A stretch of DNA of 64,000 nucleotides from Sodalis sp. dw_96 (GCF_018449575.1 NZ_JAAVUT010000011.1:116871-180870), one strand, 5' to 3'; shown: positions 29,948 through 39,160, counted from the first letter of the stretch. Program-made: numbers and translations. The notes: a model not told the origin generated them from the letters alone.

Positions 29948-31369
29948 ATGAGCGGGCCTAAAACTTTATATGAGAAATTAGTTGCATCTCATACTGTCCG
30001 AACCCTGGATGATAAAGGCAATGTACTGCTTTACATCGATCGATCGATTTTAAATGAGTACACCAGCCCCCAGGCGTTCAGCGGATTGCGTGAAGCGGGG
30101 CGAGGCGTTTGGAATGCGGGCACGCTGTTGCTCAATGTAGACCATGTCAATCCGACGCGCCCGGTGCGAACTCCGGCGATGACGGATGCGGGGGGGGAAC
30201 TGCAGGTCAATTATTTCCGCGATAACAGCACGTATTTCGACATAGAGCTGTTTGACGTCATGGATAAACGCCAGGGCATCGAGCATGTGGTGGCGCCGGA
30301 ACAGGGGTGGGTGCTGCCGGGCATGGTGATTGCCGCCGGGGACAGCCATACCAGCACCTACGGCGCTTTTGGCGCGCTCGGTTTCGGTATCGGCACGTCG
30401 GAAATTGAACATCTGATGGCAACCCAAACCCTGGTTTATAAAAAGCTGAAAACCATGCGGGTGAACGTTATCGGTTCGCCGATAGACGCCATGACCGCCA
30501 AAGACATCATCATGCTGTTGATTGAACGATTGGGGGCGGACGGGGCAACCGGTTATGCCATCGAATTTACCGGCGAGGTCTACAGCGCCCTGAGCGTGGA
30601 AGGGCGCATGACGATGTGCAATATGGCCGTGGAAGCGGGGGGGCGCGGTGCTTTCAGCGCACCGGACGAGAAGGTGTACGCCTATATTGAATCCGCTCCC
30701 CGCTCCCCCAAAAATGCGCTTTGGCAACAGGCCGTGGCCCAATGGCGAAAGCTGAAAAGCGACCGCGATGCGGTGTTCGATAAAGAGATCTCCCTTGATT
30801 GCACCGACGTCGAACCGCGCATCACCTGGGGAATAAGCCCGGACCAGGCGGGCGGCGTCAGCGGCAGCGTACCGGATCCGGACAGTATCACAGAGGATCA
30901 AAAACGCCGTGATGTTGAATTTGCGCTGGACTATATGGGGCTCAAACCCGGCATGTCCTTTGAAGACATCCCCATTTCCCACGCCTTTATCGGCTCCTGT
31001 ACCAACGGGCGCATAGAAGATTTACGCGCCGCCGCCCGGGTGGTACAGGGACGTAAAGTCTCGCCCAAGGTCCGCGCCATGATTGTGCCGGGGTCGACCC
31101 AGGTACGGGACAAAGCCGAGCATGAAGGGCTGGCGCAGATTTTTATCGACGCGGGCTTCGAATGGCGTCAGTCGGGCTGCTCAATGTGTCTGGCCATGAA
31201 CGAGGATGTGCTGAAACCGGGAGATCGCTGCGCGTCCAGCACCAACCGTAACTTTGCCGGACGGCAGGGCGCCGGGTCGAGAACCCATCTTATGAGCCCG
31301 GCGATGGTGGCCGCCGCCGCTATCGCCGGCCATATCGTCGATGTTCGTCGATTTGTTCAAGAGGCATAA
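29948..31369 (+). CDS. leuC: 3-isopropylmalate dehydratase-family large subunit (LeuC-like)
   Basis: This is a LeuC/aconitase-family hydro-lyase large subunit with a [4Fe-4S] cluster. I prefer ATG 29948 (MSGPKTLYEKLVASHTV), with GGGAG six bases upstream, giving about 473 residues; the frame is also open from 29912. Key parts are the CDS-like GDSHTSTYGAFGALGFGIGT region, the cluster cysteine in IGSCTNGR and the pair in GCSMCLAMN, then SSTNRNFAGRQG. It is unlikely to be the biosynthetic leuC, since leuA and leuB are absent. The next genes are a FAH-family enzyme and a dehalogenase-like hydrolase under a DmlR-like regulator. Hydration or isomerisation of a maleate- or citramalate-like acid is a reasonable guess. 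Confidence 0.88.
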   Translation: MSGPKTLYEKLVASHTVRTLDDKGNVLLYIDRSILNEYTSPQAFSGLREAGRGVWNAGTLLLNVDHVNPTRPVRTPAMTDAGGELQVNYFRDNSTYFDIELFDVMDKRQGIEHVVAPEQGWVLPGMVIAAGDSHTSTYGAFGALGFGIGTSEIEHLMATQTLVYKKLKTMRVNVIGSPIDAMTAKDIIMLLIERLGADGATGYAIEFTGEVYSALSVEGRMTMCNMAVEAGGRGAFSAPDEKVYAYIESAPRSPKNALWQQAVAQWRKLKSDRDAVFDKEISLDCTDVEPRITWGISPDQAGGVSGSVPDPDSITEDQKRRDVEFALDYMGLKPGMSFEDIPISHAFIGSCTNGRIEDLRAAARVVQGRKVSPKVRAMIVPGSTQVRDKAEHEGLAQIFIDAGFEWRQSGCSMCLAMNEDVLKPGDRCASSTNRNFAGRQGAGSRTHLMSPAMVAAAAIAGHIVDVRRFVQEA

Positions 31370-31373
31370 CAAA

Positions 31374-31982
31374 ATGGAACCTTTTACGCATGTTAAGGGT
31401 ATCGTCGCGCCGATGCTGGCCGCAAATATTGATACCGATGTCATTATGCCTAAACAGTTTCTCAAAGGCATCGATCGCCGGGGGCTGGATAAGGGCACCT
31501 TTTTTGACCAGCGTTTTCTTGCCGACGGATCGGAAAATCCGGCGTTTATCCTCAACAAGCCTGCCTGGCGACCGGCGGTTTTTCTGGTGACCGGACCGAA
31601 TTTCGGCTGCGGCTCAAGCCGGGAGCATGCAGTATGGGGATTAAAACAGCTTGGGATCCGCGCACTGATTGGCAGCAGTTTCGCCGGTATTTTTAACGAC
31701 AATTGCCAACGTAACGGCGTGCTGACCATTACGCTGGATAAAAATTCCCTGCAGCGGATTGAGCAGGCGGCGACCGATAACGGCGATCACCGGATATCGG
31801 TGGATCTGGAGCAGCAGCAGATCCTGGCCGGGGACGCCGCCGTGCCGTTCGAGATCGACGATCTCAAAAAACAGATGCTGGTGGCGGGTTTAGATGCGAT
31901 TGATTATACCCTTAAGTTTAAAGAGGATATTAGGCGTTTCGAACAGCGTCATTTCACGGCTAATCCCTGGCTGAAGCTTTAG
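31374..31982 (+). CDS. leuD: 3-isopropylmalate dehydratase-family small subunit (LeuD-like)
   Basis: This 202-residue swivelling-domain partner of the large subunit starts at ATG 31374 (MEPFTHVKG), with AGAGG about nine bases upstream, four bases after the LeuC-like stop. The substrate-recognition loop is present in NIDTDVIMPKQFLKGIDRRG and the phosphate/carboxylate loop in NFGCGSSREHAVWGL. FAGIFNDNCQRNGVL matches the family. The two subunits should form the active heterodimer. Whether it isomerises 2-isopropylmalate or hydrates another dicarboxylate depends on the region after IDTD, which I cannot assign. Confidence 0.88.
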   Translation: MEPFTHVKGIVAPMLAANIDTDVIMPKQFLKGIDRRGLDKGTFFDQRFLADGSENPAFILNKPAWRPAVFLVTGPNFGCGSSREHAVWGLKQLGIRALIGSSFAGIFNDNCQRNGVLTITLDKNSLQRIEQAATDNGDHRISVDLEQQQILAGDAAVPFEIDDLKKQMLVAGLDAIDYTLKFKEDIRRFEQRHFTANPWLKL

Positions 31983-32032
31983 CCTGGCACGGCGACCAAG
32001 ACAGAAAAACGAGCAATTTAATGAGGCTGGAA

Positions 32033-32926
32033 ATGAAACTGGCGAGCTATATCCGTAATAAACAGCGCAGTTATGGTTTATGGACTGAGCAGGGTATCAT
32101 CGATTTGGGTGATAAGTTGGGTAATAAATATGACTCGATAAAAGCGCTGCTTGAACAAAACGCCCTGTCTGAAGCCTATGGATTTATCAATGCGGCACCC
32201 GATACCTCTCCTGACGACGTGCAATTTTTGCCGGTGATCGATAATCCGAATAAAATTATCTGCGCCGGCATGAATTATGCTGAAAAAAGGATTGAATTCA
32301 ATGAGCTGAACCCAGAACCGACGCTGTTTGTCCGTTTCCCGGATTCGCAAACCGGACATCGTTGTCCGGTTATCAAACCGGCCGGTTCCAGCGAGTTTGA
32401 TTACGAGGGTGAACTGGCGGTCATCATCGGCAGATCCTGTTTCCATGTGGCCGTTTCGACGGCGCTGGACTATGTGGCAGGCTACAGCTGCTATATGGAC
32501 GGGTCGGCCCGCGACTGGCAGCACACCTGGTACACGGCGGGCAAGAACTGGCCGGCCACCGGCGCTTTCGGCCCTTATATGGTCACGGTGGCCGATATCG
32601 GCGATCCGCAATCCCTGTCGATTAAAACCTGGCTTAACGGCCGGTTGATGCAAAATGATAATACCCGCAATATGATCCACGACGTGGCCCATTTAATCAG
32701 TTATATCAGCACCTTTACGCCCCTCTCCTCTGGAGACGTCATTATTACCGGTTCGCCGGGAGGGGTGGGTAAAAAACGAATCCCGCCGGTGTATTTACAG
32801 CCGGGAGATTGTATCGAGGTGGAAATAGAACGGATCGGCCGTTTAACCAATATGATTTATGAAGAACAAACGGTTCCCGCGCAGCCGGAGTTGGACTCCT
32901 CCACCCTTTGCCCGCCTTCCGTGTGA
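32033..32926 (+). CDS. Fumarylacetoacetate hydrolase-family protein
   Basis: This FAH-superfamily enzyme has about 297 residues. The ATG at 32033 (MKLASYIRNKQRSYGLW) has GAGG eight bases upstream and fits the family start; an in-frame ATG at 32021 would add four residues. Metal-binding and catalytic segments include CAGMNYAEKRIEF, FDYEGELAVIIGRSC, DGSARDWQ, WPATGAFGPYMVT and GDVIITGSPGGVGKKR. Family members hydrolyse or decarboxylate 2,4-diketo or acylpyruvate acids, or act as lyases and hydratases. Its place after LeuCD-like genes suggests action on the next intermediate of an organic-acid catabolic pathway. Specific substrate unknown. Confidence 0.87.
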   Translation: MKLASYIRNKQRSYGLWTEQGIIDLGDKLGNKYDSIKALLEQNALSEAYGFINAAPDTSPDDVQFLPVIDNPNKIICAGMNYAEKRIEFNELNPEPTLFVRFPDSQTGHRCPVIKPAGSSEFDYEGELAVIIGRSCFHVAVSTALDYVAGYSCYMDGSARDWQHTWYTAGKNWPATGAFGPYMVTVADIGDPQSLSIKTWLNGRLMQNDNTRNMIHDVAHLISYISTFTPLSSGDVIITGSPGGVGKKRIPPVYLQPGDCIEVEIERIGRLTNMIYEEQTVPAQPELDSSTLCPPSV

Positions 32927-32941
32927 TCAAGAGGAATTATT

Positions 32942-33850
32942 ATGACCTTAGGGACTGAAATAATTGGACCGTCCCCCTTTATTGCCGGCTTTACCCTCAG
33001 CGATATTGAATTAAGCAACGGTATCCGGTTGCGCGTCGCCATCGGGGGGAAAGGGGCGCCGTTGTTATTACTGCACGGACATCCGCAAACTCATGCCACC
33101 TGGCGCAAAGTGGCGCCGGAATTAGCTAAACGTTTTACCGTGATTGCCCCCGATTTACGGGGGTATGGCGATAGCGGCAAGCCGGAAAGCGATGCGCAGC
33201 ACCGTCCTTATTCAAAACGGGAAATGGCCCGAGATATGAAGCTGTTAATGGACGGGTTGGGGTACAGCCATTTTGCGGTAGTGGGCCACGATCGCGGGGG
33301 GCGGGTGGCGCATCGCCTGGCGCTGGATTATCAGCAGTCGGTGACAAGGGCGGTATTTATCGATATCGCTCCCACCGCCACCATGTATGCCCGGACGGAT
33401 AAAACCTTCGCCACCCGCTATTTCTGGTGGTTCTTTTTGATTCAACCCGCGCCGTTGCCCGAAAAACTGATTTCCGCCGATCCGGCCTTCTTTTTAGAAA
33501 AGCATATCAGCGGGCAGTTGAAAACGCCGGGTGCCACCGAACCCGAAATCTTTAATGAATATTTGCGCTGTTACGCCAACCCGCAAACCCTGCATGCCAT
33601 TTGTGAGGATTACCGCGCGGCCGCCACCATCGATTTGGCGGATGACGAAGCGGACCGGGCGGAACGCATTATTGCGCCGGTGCTGGCCTTGTGGGGGGCA
33701 AAAGGCACCGTCGGCCAGCTGTATGATGTGGTGGAAACCTGGCGGGAAAAGGCGCTTGACGTACGGGGAAATGCGCTGCCGTGCGGTCACAGTCCCCAGG
33801 AGGAGATTCCCCGCCGAACCCTGGATGAGCTGCTTGATTTCCTGGCATAA
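32942..33850 (+). CDS. Alpha/beta hydrolase, haloacetate dehalogenase-like
   Basis: A 302-residue hydrolase with an Asp nucleophile. The oxyanion motif is LLLLHGHPQTHATW. The nucleophile elbow is VVGHDRGGRVAHR with Asp117 and flanking Arg118 and Arg121. The probable acid is Asp141 and the base His283 in PCGHSPQEE. This pattern is that of fluoroacetate/haloacetate dehalogenases and some epoxide hydrolases. In fluoroacetate dehalogenase the halide pocket contains a His-Trp pair after an aromatic stretch; here the corresponding region reads RYFWWFF, so the histidine appears replaced and fluoride specificity is doubtful. GAGG precedes the ATG, 15 bases after the FAH-family stop. Confidence 0.85.
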   Translation: MTLGTEIIGPSPFIAGFTLSDIELSNGIRLRVAIGGKGAPLLLLHGHPQTHATWRKVAPELAKRFTVIAPDLRGYGDSGKPESDAQHRPYSKREMARDMKLLMDGLGYSHFAVVGHDRGGRVAHRLALDYQQSVTRAVFIDIAPTATMYARTDKTFATRYFWWFFLIQPAPLPEKLISADPAFFLEKHISGQLKTPGATEPEIFNEYLRCYANPQTLHAICEDYRAAATIDLADDEADRAERIIAPVLALWGAKGTVGQLYDVVETWREKALDVRGNALPCGHSPQEEIPRRTLDELLDFLA

Positions 33851-33957
33851 ACCAGGAGGGCGCGGAACGGTGCGGTTTGCCTTTGCCAGGGAGGCATGGC
33901 ATGCTGATTCAGCTGATGTCCCTACTTTGCATACTGTTAGCCGCGGAATAATATTGC

Positions 33958-34896
33958 ATGAAGCCAAAGGATACATTGCCGCACGCCTGGCCATTGGTTG
34001 ACGATTTGCAGGTTTTTTTAACCGTCGTGAGCAAACAAAGCTTTGCCGCGGCGGCGGCGGAGCTGGGTCTGTCTCCGGCCTATGTCAGCAAACGAATTAA
34101 TCTATTGGAAAAGGGATTGGGAGTAAGGCTTTTTTTCCGCACCACCCGTCATACCTCTTTGACTCCCGACGGTGAAAAAGCCCGCGACGGAGCCAAAGGC
34201 GTGCTGGATACCATGAGCGAATTCATTTCGGGTCTGTCCGATTCTCATGAGCATATCCAGGGCCATCTGAATATCAGCTGTTCCTTTGGTTTTGGCGAAC
34301 AACATATGGCGGCGGCGCTGGCGGAATTTTCCCGCCGGTTCCCGCAAATAACCTGCAAATTGACGCTTTCCGATCGGGTAATGGATTTGATAGGCGAAGG
34401 GATTGATATTGAAATCCGCATCGGAAATGACATTAAAGAACTGTATATCGCCAAAAAACTGGCTGATAACGCCCGTATCCTCTGTGCTTCACCCGCCTAT
34501 CTCGCCCAACACGGCATACCGGCGAAAATTGAGGAGTTGGCCAGGCACGCTTGCCTGGTTATTCAGGAAAGGAACAGCCCGTTTGGCGTTTGGCGCCTGA
34601 CCAAAGCAGATGAAACCAGCCAGGTGCGCGTAAAAGGCCCCTTATCCTCTAACAGCGGCGTAGCGGTATTAAACTGGGCGCTGGCCGGCCACGGCATTAT
34701 CTGTCGTTCGCGCTGGGATGTGCAAAAATATATCGATGGGGGACAATTGATCCATTTGCTGCCGGAGTATGCGCAAAGCGCTGATATCTGGGCGGTGTAC
34801 ACCGTCAAGCCCTCCACCTCCACCCGGCTGAAGCTGTGCGTGGATTTTTTAGCGGACTATTTTCAGTCAAATCCTCCCTGCCGGTCGCGGGACTGA
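33958..34896 (+). CDS. LysR-family transcriptional regulator (DmlR-like)
   Basis: This 312-residue LysR protein has its HTH at about residues 16-60 (DLQVFLTVVSKQSFAAAAAE, then SPAYVSKRINLLEKGLGV). Its effector domain has the CrgA/DmlR-like LNISCSFGFGEQHMAAALAEF. DmlR in E. coli activates D-malate use, and LeuCD-type enzymes can make D-malate from maleate, so the context is suggestive. It is co-directional and downstream of the LeuCD/FAH/hydrolase genes, 107 bases after them, which is less usual than divergent placement. It may act on that cluster or on the carboxylate carrier downstream. Confidence 0.88.
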   Translation: MKPKDTLPHAWPLVDDLQVFLTVVSKQSFAAAAAELGLSPAYVSKRINLLEKGLGVRLFFRTTRHTSLTPDGEKARDGAKGVLDTMSEFISGLSDSHEHIQGHLNISCSFGFGEQHMAAALAEFSRRFPQITCKLTLSDRVMDLIGEGIDIEIRIGNDIKELYIAKKLADNARILCASPAYLAQHGIPAKIEELARHACLVIQERNSPFGVWRLTKADETSQVRVKGPLSSNSGVAVLNWALAGHGIICRSRWDVQKYIDGGQLIHLLPEYAQSADIWAVYTVKPSTSTRLKLCVDFLADYFQSNPPCRSRD

Positions 34897-35047
34897 GGGT
34901 GTTTCCCGCCGCCTCGGGCGGTTCAAGCCACCATCGAAAAAACGCCTTTCAGCCAGGCATTTCACTCTTTTTTTCAATTGAATTGAAACCGTCATTAACT
35001 AAAATCTGGCGTTCTTGTCATAAGAAAAAATTATCGCAATGAATCTG

Positions 35048-35065
35048 AATTACACAATTGTAATT
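35048..35065. promoter_or_regulatory. Perfect 7-4-7 inverted repeat, possible operator
   Basis: AATTACA and TGTAATT flank CAAT (35048-35054 and 35059-35065). The repeat lies about 360 bases upstream of the carrier gene. Such dyads suit a LysR or other dimeric regulator. Chance occurrence in AT-rich DNA is also quite possible. Confidence 0.3.
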
Positions 35066-35324
35066 AAATTAAATCTATTATTAATGTGTAATTTGATCGG
35101 AATCAATGAAAAAAGCGGTAAGTCATTTCTTGGCAACGTTGCTATCGCGCTAGCTTATGATGAGTTTTATTTGATTTATTTAATTGTAATAAATTATTAA
35201 ACGTTACATCTGGAAATAATAAAATAATGCTTTTTAATTAGTTAATAATTGCCATGTTCATAGTCTATGCTGTCATATAATTCATACAAACATATGCACT
35301 ATAAGTCTTGATTTGAGTTATGAG

Positions 35325-35393
35325 TATACCCTAAATAATTCGAGTTGCAGGAAAGCCAACGCACCAGCAAATTGACGTATGACGGGGATATAG
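35325..35393. repeat. Short enterobacterial palindromic intergenic repeat (internally deleted form)
   Basis: The sequence begins TACCCTAAATAATTCGAGTT and ends near GACGTATGACGGGGATA. From memory, these two ends, together with GCCAACGCACCAGCAA, are the termini of a dispersed intergenic element common in Serratia, Yersinia and Sodalis-like genomes; the longer form carries an ERIC-like core between them. Here the ends are fused, giving about 70 bases. It sits just before the GTG of the carrier gene and may affect its leader transcript. Confidence 0.6.
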
Positions 35394-35421
35394 CCTTAAC
35401 GTTAAACAAAGGATTGGTCCG

Positions 35422-36876
35422 GTGAAAATCAAAACATCCTATGGTCTGAGCTGGCTGCCGCTGGTGATTATTTTGGTGGTTGGCCTGGTGCTGTGGAGGC
35501 TTGCCCCGCCCACGGGACTCAGTATTCATGCCTGGCATTCAGCGGTAATTTTCGTCGCCACCATCATCGCCATTGTTGCTAACGTCTTGCCCATTGGCGC
35601 CATAGGTATTATCAGCATCACGGTTTTCGCGCTGACCTATGCCGCCGGGGACAAGACCGCCGACGGCGCCATTGTCACCGCGCTCAGCGAACTGAACAGC
35701 TCGCTGATTTGGCTTATCGTCGTGGCCTTCATGATTGCGCGCGGTTTTATCAAAACCGGCCTCGGGCGACGGCTGGCGCTGATGCTGATCCGGCTGCTGG
35801 GAAAACGGACCCTTGGCCTGGCCTATGGCCTGGCGTTCGCCGATTTGCTATTGGCGCCGGCGATGCCCAGCAATACCGCGCGCTGTGGAGGGGTAATTTA
35901 CCCTATCGCTGATTCACTGGCGCGCAGTTTTGATTCCCATCCCGATAATGACTCTCGCAGTAAAATTGGTACCTTTCTGATCGTCTGTATCGGCAACGTC
36001 AATGATATTACCTCCGCGCTGTTTATGACCGCCTATACCGGCAATCTGCTGGCGGTAAAGCTGGCGGCCGACGCCGGCATCCACCTCACCTGGTTCGGCT
36101 GGTTTCTCGCCGCGCTGCTTCCCTGCGTGGTGTCGCTTATCGTGGTGCCGCCCTGCGTTTATTTCCTGGTGCGCCCGGAGATAAAAAAGACCCCGGACGC
36201 GCCTAAGTTCGCCGACGCCGAACTGACAAAAATGGGCCCGCTGAGCACAGCGGAATGGCTGATGGTGGTCACGGTATTGCTGCTGCTGGTGCTGTGGATT
36301 TTTGGCTCATTCCTGGGCGTCGATCCCACCACCGCGTCGTTTGTCGGCCTGTCGTTCTTGTTGCTGACCGGGGTATTGACCTGGGAAGATATCAAAAGCG
36401 AAAAGGGCGCCTGGGACACCCTGGTATGGTTTGCCGCATTGCTGATGATGGCCAACAAACTGAAGGATTTGGGTTTCACCACCTGGTTCGGCAATGCAAT
36501 CGGTTCGAATATCGGCCATTTGATGGCCGGCACCCATTGGATATGGGTGCTGCTTCTGCTCAATGCAGCCTATATGTATACCCATTACTTTTTCGCCAGC
36601 GGCAACGCGCAAATCGCCGCGCTGTATGCGGTGTTCCTGGCGGTGGGCATAGAATTGGGCATTCCGGCGGTGCCGATGGCCTTTATGCTGGCTTTTACCA
36701 GCAGCCTGTACTGCTCGCTAACCCAATACACCCACGCGCGCGGGCCAATCCTGTTCGGCGCCGGATACGTGCCCACCAACGTCTGGTGGCGAACCGGATT
36801 TGTCATCAGCCTGATTAACCAGGTTATTTTCATGGCGGTGGGACTGGCCTGGTGGCGGGTGTTAGGGCTGTATTGA
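35422..36876 (+). CDS. DASS-family anion:sodium symporter / dicarboxylate carrier
   Basis: This 484-residue membrane protein of the divalent-anion:Na+ symporter family (CitT, TtdT, SodiT group) starts at GTG 35422 with AAAGGA eight bases upstream. It has about twelve to fourteen hydrophobic segments. LLAPAMPSNTARCGGVIYPIADSLA carries the SNT motif that binds Na+ and carboxylate, and SLTQYTHARGPILFGAGYV holds the second, C-terminal binding motif. Likely substrates are succinate, malate, citrate or tartrate-like acids. It follows the LeuCD/FAH/dehalogenase module and could import its substrate, although a promoter region of over 500 bases separates them. Confidence 0.9.
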   Translation: MKIKTSYGLSWLPLVIILVVGLVLWRLAPPTGLSIHAWHSAVIFVATIIAIVANVLPIGAIGIISITVFALTYAAGDKTADGAIVTALSELNSSLIWLIVVAFMIARGFIKTGLGRRLALMLIRLLGKRTLGLAYGLAFADLLLAPAMPSNTARCGGVIYPIADSLARSFDSHPDNDSRSKIGTFLIVCIGNVNDITSALFMTAYTGNLLAVKLAADAGIHLTWFGWFLAALLPCVVSLIVVPPCVYFLVRPEIKKTPDAPKFADAELTKMGPLSTAEWLMVVTVLLLLVLWIFGSFLGVDPTTASFVGLSFLLLTGVLTWEDIKSEKGAWDTLVWFAALLMMANKLKDLGFTTWFGNAIGSNIGHLMAGTHWIWVLLLLNAAYMYTHYFFASGNAQIAALYAVFLAVGIELGIPAVPMAFMLAFTSSLYCSLTQYTHARGPILFGAGYVPTNVWWRTGFVISLINQVIFMAVGLAWWRVLGLY

Positions 36877-36955
36877 GCTGGGTGGTCTAACGGTCGCTAC
36901 GCTTGGCCAACATCTGCCCGTCGCGGAAAATTGATCCGTAGGGCCCATGTCAACC

Positions 36956-37798
36956 TCAGCCAAACAGCCCGACGAACGGCAACATCACCGAGGCATCGGC
37001 GCTGATATGGCGGTACAGCAGCCAGGTGCGGTTTTTCAGCGGCTGTCCGTCGATGGTGACGGGAATGCGATAAAGCCGGTCATCAAAGGCCAGATAGCTG
37101 GATACGATGGCGTAACCCAAACCGTGCGCCACCATCGCCTGACACACTTCCAGCTTGTCCACGGTCATCGCCACCCGGGGCGGGGTTGAGTAATTGGCAT
37201 TCCACCAGCGCTCGATCAGTTGGGATATATGCGGGCCATGGCTGATGCGAATCTGCGGCAGCTGGGGCAGCCGCGCCAGATCCAGCGGCTGGTGACTGAT
37301 CAGGTAATAGTCGTCCTCTTCTATCAGCTGCTTGCCCTCCCGCCAGCCGAAATGGTCTTTCACTATCGCCAGATGGATGGCCTCCCGCTGGAGCTGCTGG
37401 AATATTTCCTCGCTGTAGCCGCTGATCAGATTGATGCTGATGTCCGGATAACGCTGGCTGAACAGCGCCAGCTTGTCCGGAAGACGATAGGCGGCGTAAT
37501 TGCTGGATACGCCTATCCTGAGTTCCCCCTGCTGCGGTTTGTCCAGATTGTGCAGTGTCTGTTTAAGCTGCTGGAAATCGCTGAGCATGCTTTCCGCGCG
37601 CTGCGCCAGATAGCGCCCCTGGGCGGTGAACGTTTGGCCGCGCTCATTCTCTTTGAACAACCGGATGCCGAGTTTGCGTTCGATTTGCCGCAGACGGTAG
37701 CTGAGCGCCGGCTGAGAGGTGTAGAGCTGTTCCGCCGCGCGGGTGATGTTTTTGTGCAGCCATACCGTATGCACAATCAACCAGTCTTTTTCGTCCAT
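36956..37798 (-). CDS. LysR-family transcriptional regulator
   Basis: This 280-residue LysR protein has the HTH at about residues 4-50 (VHTVWLHKNITRAAEQL, then SQPALSYRLRQIERKLGI) and the effector domain from about residue 92 (GELRIGVSSNYAAYRLPDKL). It is transcribed divergently from the M20 amidohydrolase gene, with 162 AT-rich bases between them. It is therefore the natural regulator of the amidohydrolase / binding protein / peptidase operon. The inducer is unknown. Confidence 0.9.
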   Translation of the reverse strand: MDEKDWLIVHTVWLHKNITRAAEQLYTSQPALSYRLRQIERKLGIRLFKENERGQTFTAQGRYLAQRAESMLSDFQQLKQTLHNLDKPQQGELRIGVSSNYAAYRLPDKLALFSQRYPDISINLISGYSEEIFQQLQREAIHLAIVKDHFGWREGKQLIEEDDYYLISHQPLDLARLPQLPQIRISHGPHISQLIERWWNANYSTPPRVAMTVDKLEVCQAMVAHGLGYAIVSSYLAFDDRLYRIPVTIDGQPLKNRTWLLYRHISADASVMLPFVGLFG

Positions 37799-37960
37799 TG
37801 CCGCGCCTAACCTGCTGATAATTGTCTATCATAAAATAATTTTATGGCTTAGCAAGCAAGCGATAAAAAAACTTGATTTTCAATAATACCAAAAAAGTTT
37901 TATATGTTACTAACCTATTAATTTTTATATGATTGGCTGCACTGATTTTGGGAGAACGGT

Positions 37961-39160
37961 ATGACGTCTTGCACCATAACCGAACAGAAGGATAAAATTA
38001 TTTTCGCCGCAGAGGCGTTGCGCGCGCCGATGGGGCAGTTGGCCCTTAGCCTTCACGCCCGGCCGGAGCTCAGTTTCGGCGAGCATCGTTCGGCGGCGGC
38101 GCTGATGGCGCCGTTGCGCGACGCTGGATTTTCTGTGACGACGGGCGTGGCCGGGCTGCCGACCGCCTTTCGCGCCACCTGGGATAGCGGCAAACCCGGT
38201 CCGCGCATCGCTTTGCTGGCGGAGTACGACGCGTTGCCGGAGTTGGGGCACGCCTGCGGGCACAACCTGATCGGCACCGCGTCGGTGGCGGCCGCGCTGG
38301 CGTTGCGACAGGCATATCCTGACATGCCCGGTCGGCTGGAAGTGATCGGCACGCCGGCGGAAGAAGAGGGGGGTGGTAAAATCATCATGGCCGATCGCGG
38401 CGAGTTCACCGATGTGGACGCGGCGATGATGTTTCATCCGCGGGAAAAAAACATGGTGACGCGGGGAGCGCTGGCCTGCGTGGACGCGGTGTTCAAATTT
38501 TACGGCAAGGCATCCCACGCCGCTTCCGCGCCGCAGTTGGGCATCAGCGCGCTGGATGCGGTAATCCATACGTTTGTCGGCGTTAACGCGCTGCGTCAGT
38601 TCTTCACCGACGACGTGCGGGTGCATGGCATTATCACCCACGGCGGCAGCGCCACCAATATCGTGCCCGCCTACGCCGAAGCCAAATTCCTGATGCGCGC
38701 CGCCACGGTCAAGGGATTACAAACCGTGCGCCGGAAGGTGTTCGCCGCCGCGCAGGCCGCCGCCGACATGAGCGGGGCGCGGCTGGAGATCGAAGAGGGA
38801 TTGACCTATGCCGAGCGTAACACCAACCGGACGCTGGCGGCGGGTTTCAGCCGTAATCTGGCGCTGCTGGGGCTGGAGGTGAGCGAGCCGCCGCAAAGCG
38901 GCGGGGTGGGTTCGTCGGATATCGGCAACGTCAGCCAGTTGACCGCCATCATCCACCCTTATCTGCGCATTGGCGACGTCACGCCGCACACGCCGGAATT
39001 CGCCGCCGCCGCTGCCGCGCCCGCCGGCCTCGACGCTATGTTGAACGCGGCGAAAGCGCTGGCGATGACGGCCTACGATCTGTGCGTCGATCCGGCGTTT
39101 TTCCAGGCGATGCGCAATGAATTCACTGAATGGCAATCCACAACCGGGAAACAACAATGA
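37961..39160 (+). CDS. M20-family amidohydrolase / peptidase
   Basis: A 399-residue di-metal hydrolase of the M20D (aminoacylase / IAA-amino-acid hydrolase / AbgB-like) type. Metal ligands are visible in LGHACGHNL (Cys/His), the EEE of GTPAEEEGGGK and AMMFHPREKN, with a C-terminal histidine in DVTPHTPEF. The dimerisation or lid domain is at about residues 185-300 (KASHAASAPQLGISALDAV, THGGSATNIVPAYAE). It removes an acyl or amide group from an N-substituted amino acid. It is first of three translationally coupled genes: its stop overlaps the next start (ATGA). The partner binding protein and M28 peptidase imply scavenging of modified peptides or amino acids. Confidence 0.9.
   Translation: MTSCTITEQKDKIIFAAEALRAPMGQLALSLHARPELSFGEHRSAAALMAPLRDAGFSVTTGVAGLPTAFRATWDSGKPGPRIALLAEYDALPELGHACGHNLIGTASVAAALALRQAYPDMPGRLEVIGTPAEEEGGGKIIMADRGEFTDVDAAMMFHPREKNMVTRGALACVDAVFKFYGKASHAASAPQLGISALDAVIHTFVGVNALRQFFTDDVRVHGIITHGGSATNIVPAYAEAKFLMRAATVKGLQTVRRKVFAAAQAAADMSGARLEIEEGLTYAERNTNRTLAAGFSRNLALLGLEVSEPPQSGGVGSSDIGNVSQLTAIIHPYLRIGDVTPHTPEFAAAAAAPAGLDAMLNAAKALAMTAYDLCVDPAFFQAMRNEFTEWQSTTGKQQ

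Larger units (their letters stand above)
34897..35421. other. AT-rich intergenic region upstream of the carboxylate carrier
   Basis: About 525 bases without a gene. The middle (34980-35300) is extremely AT-rich. It contains a perfect inverted repeat and a mini palindromic repeat, listed separately, and no recognisable coding sequence. Confidence 0.6.
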
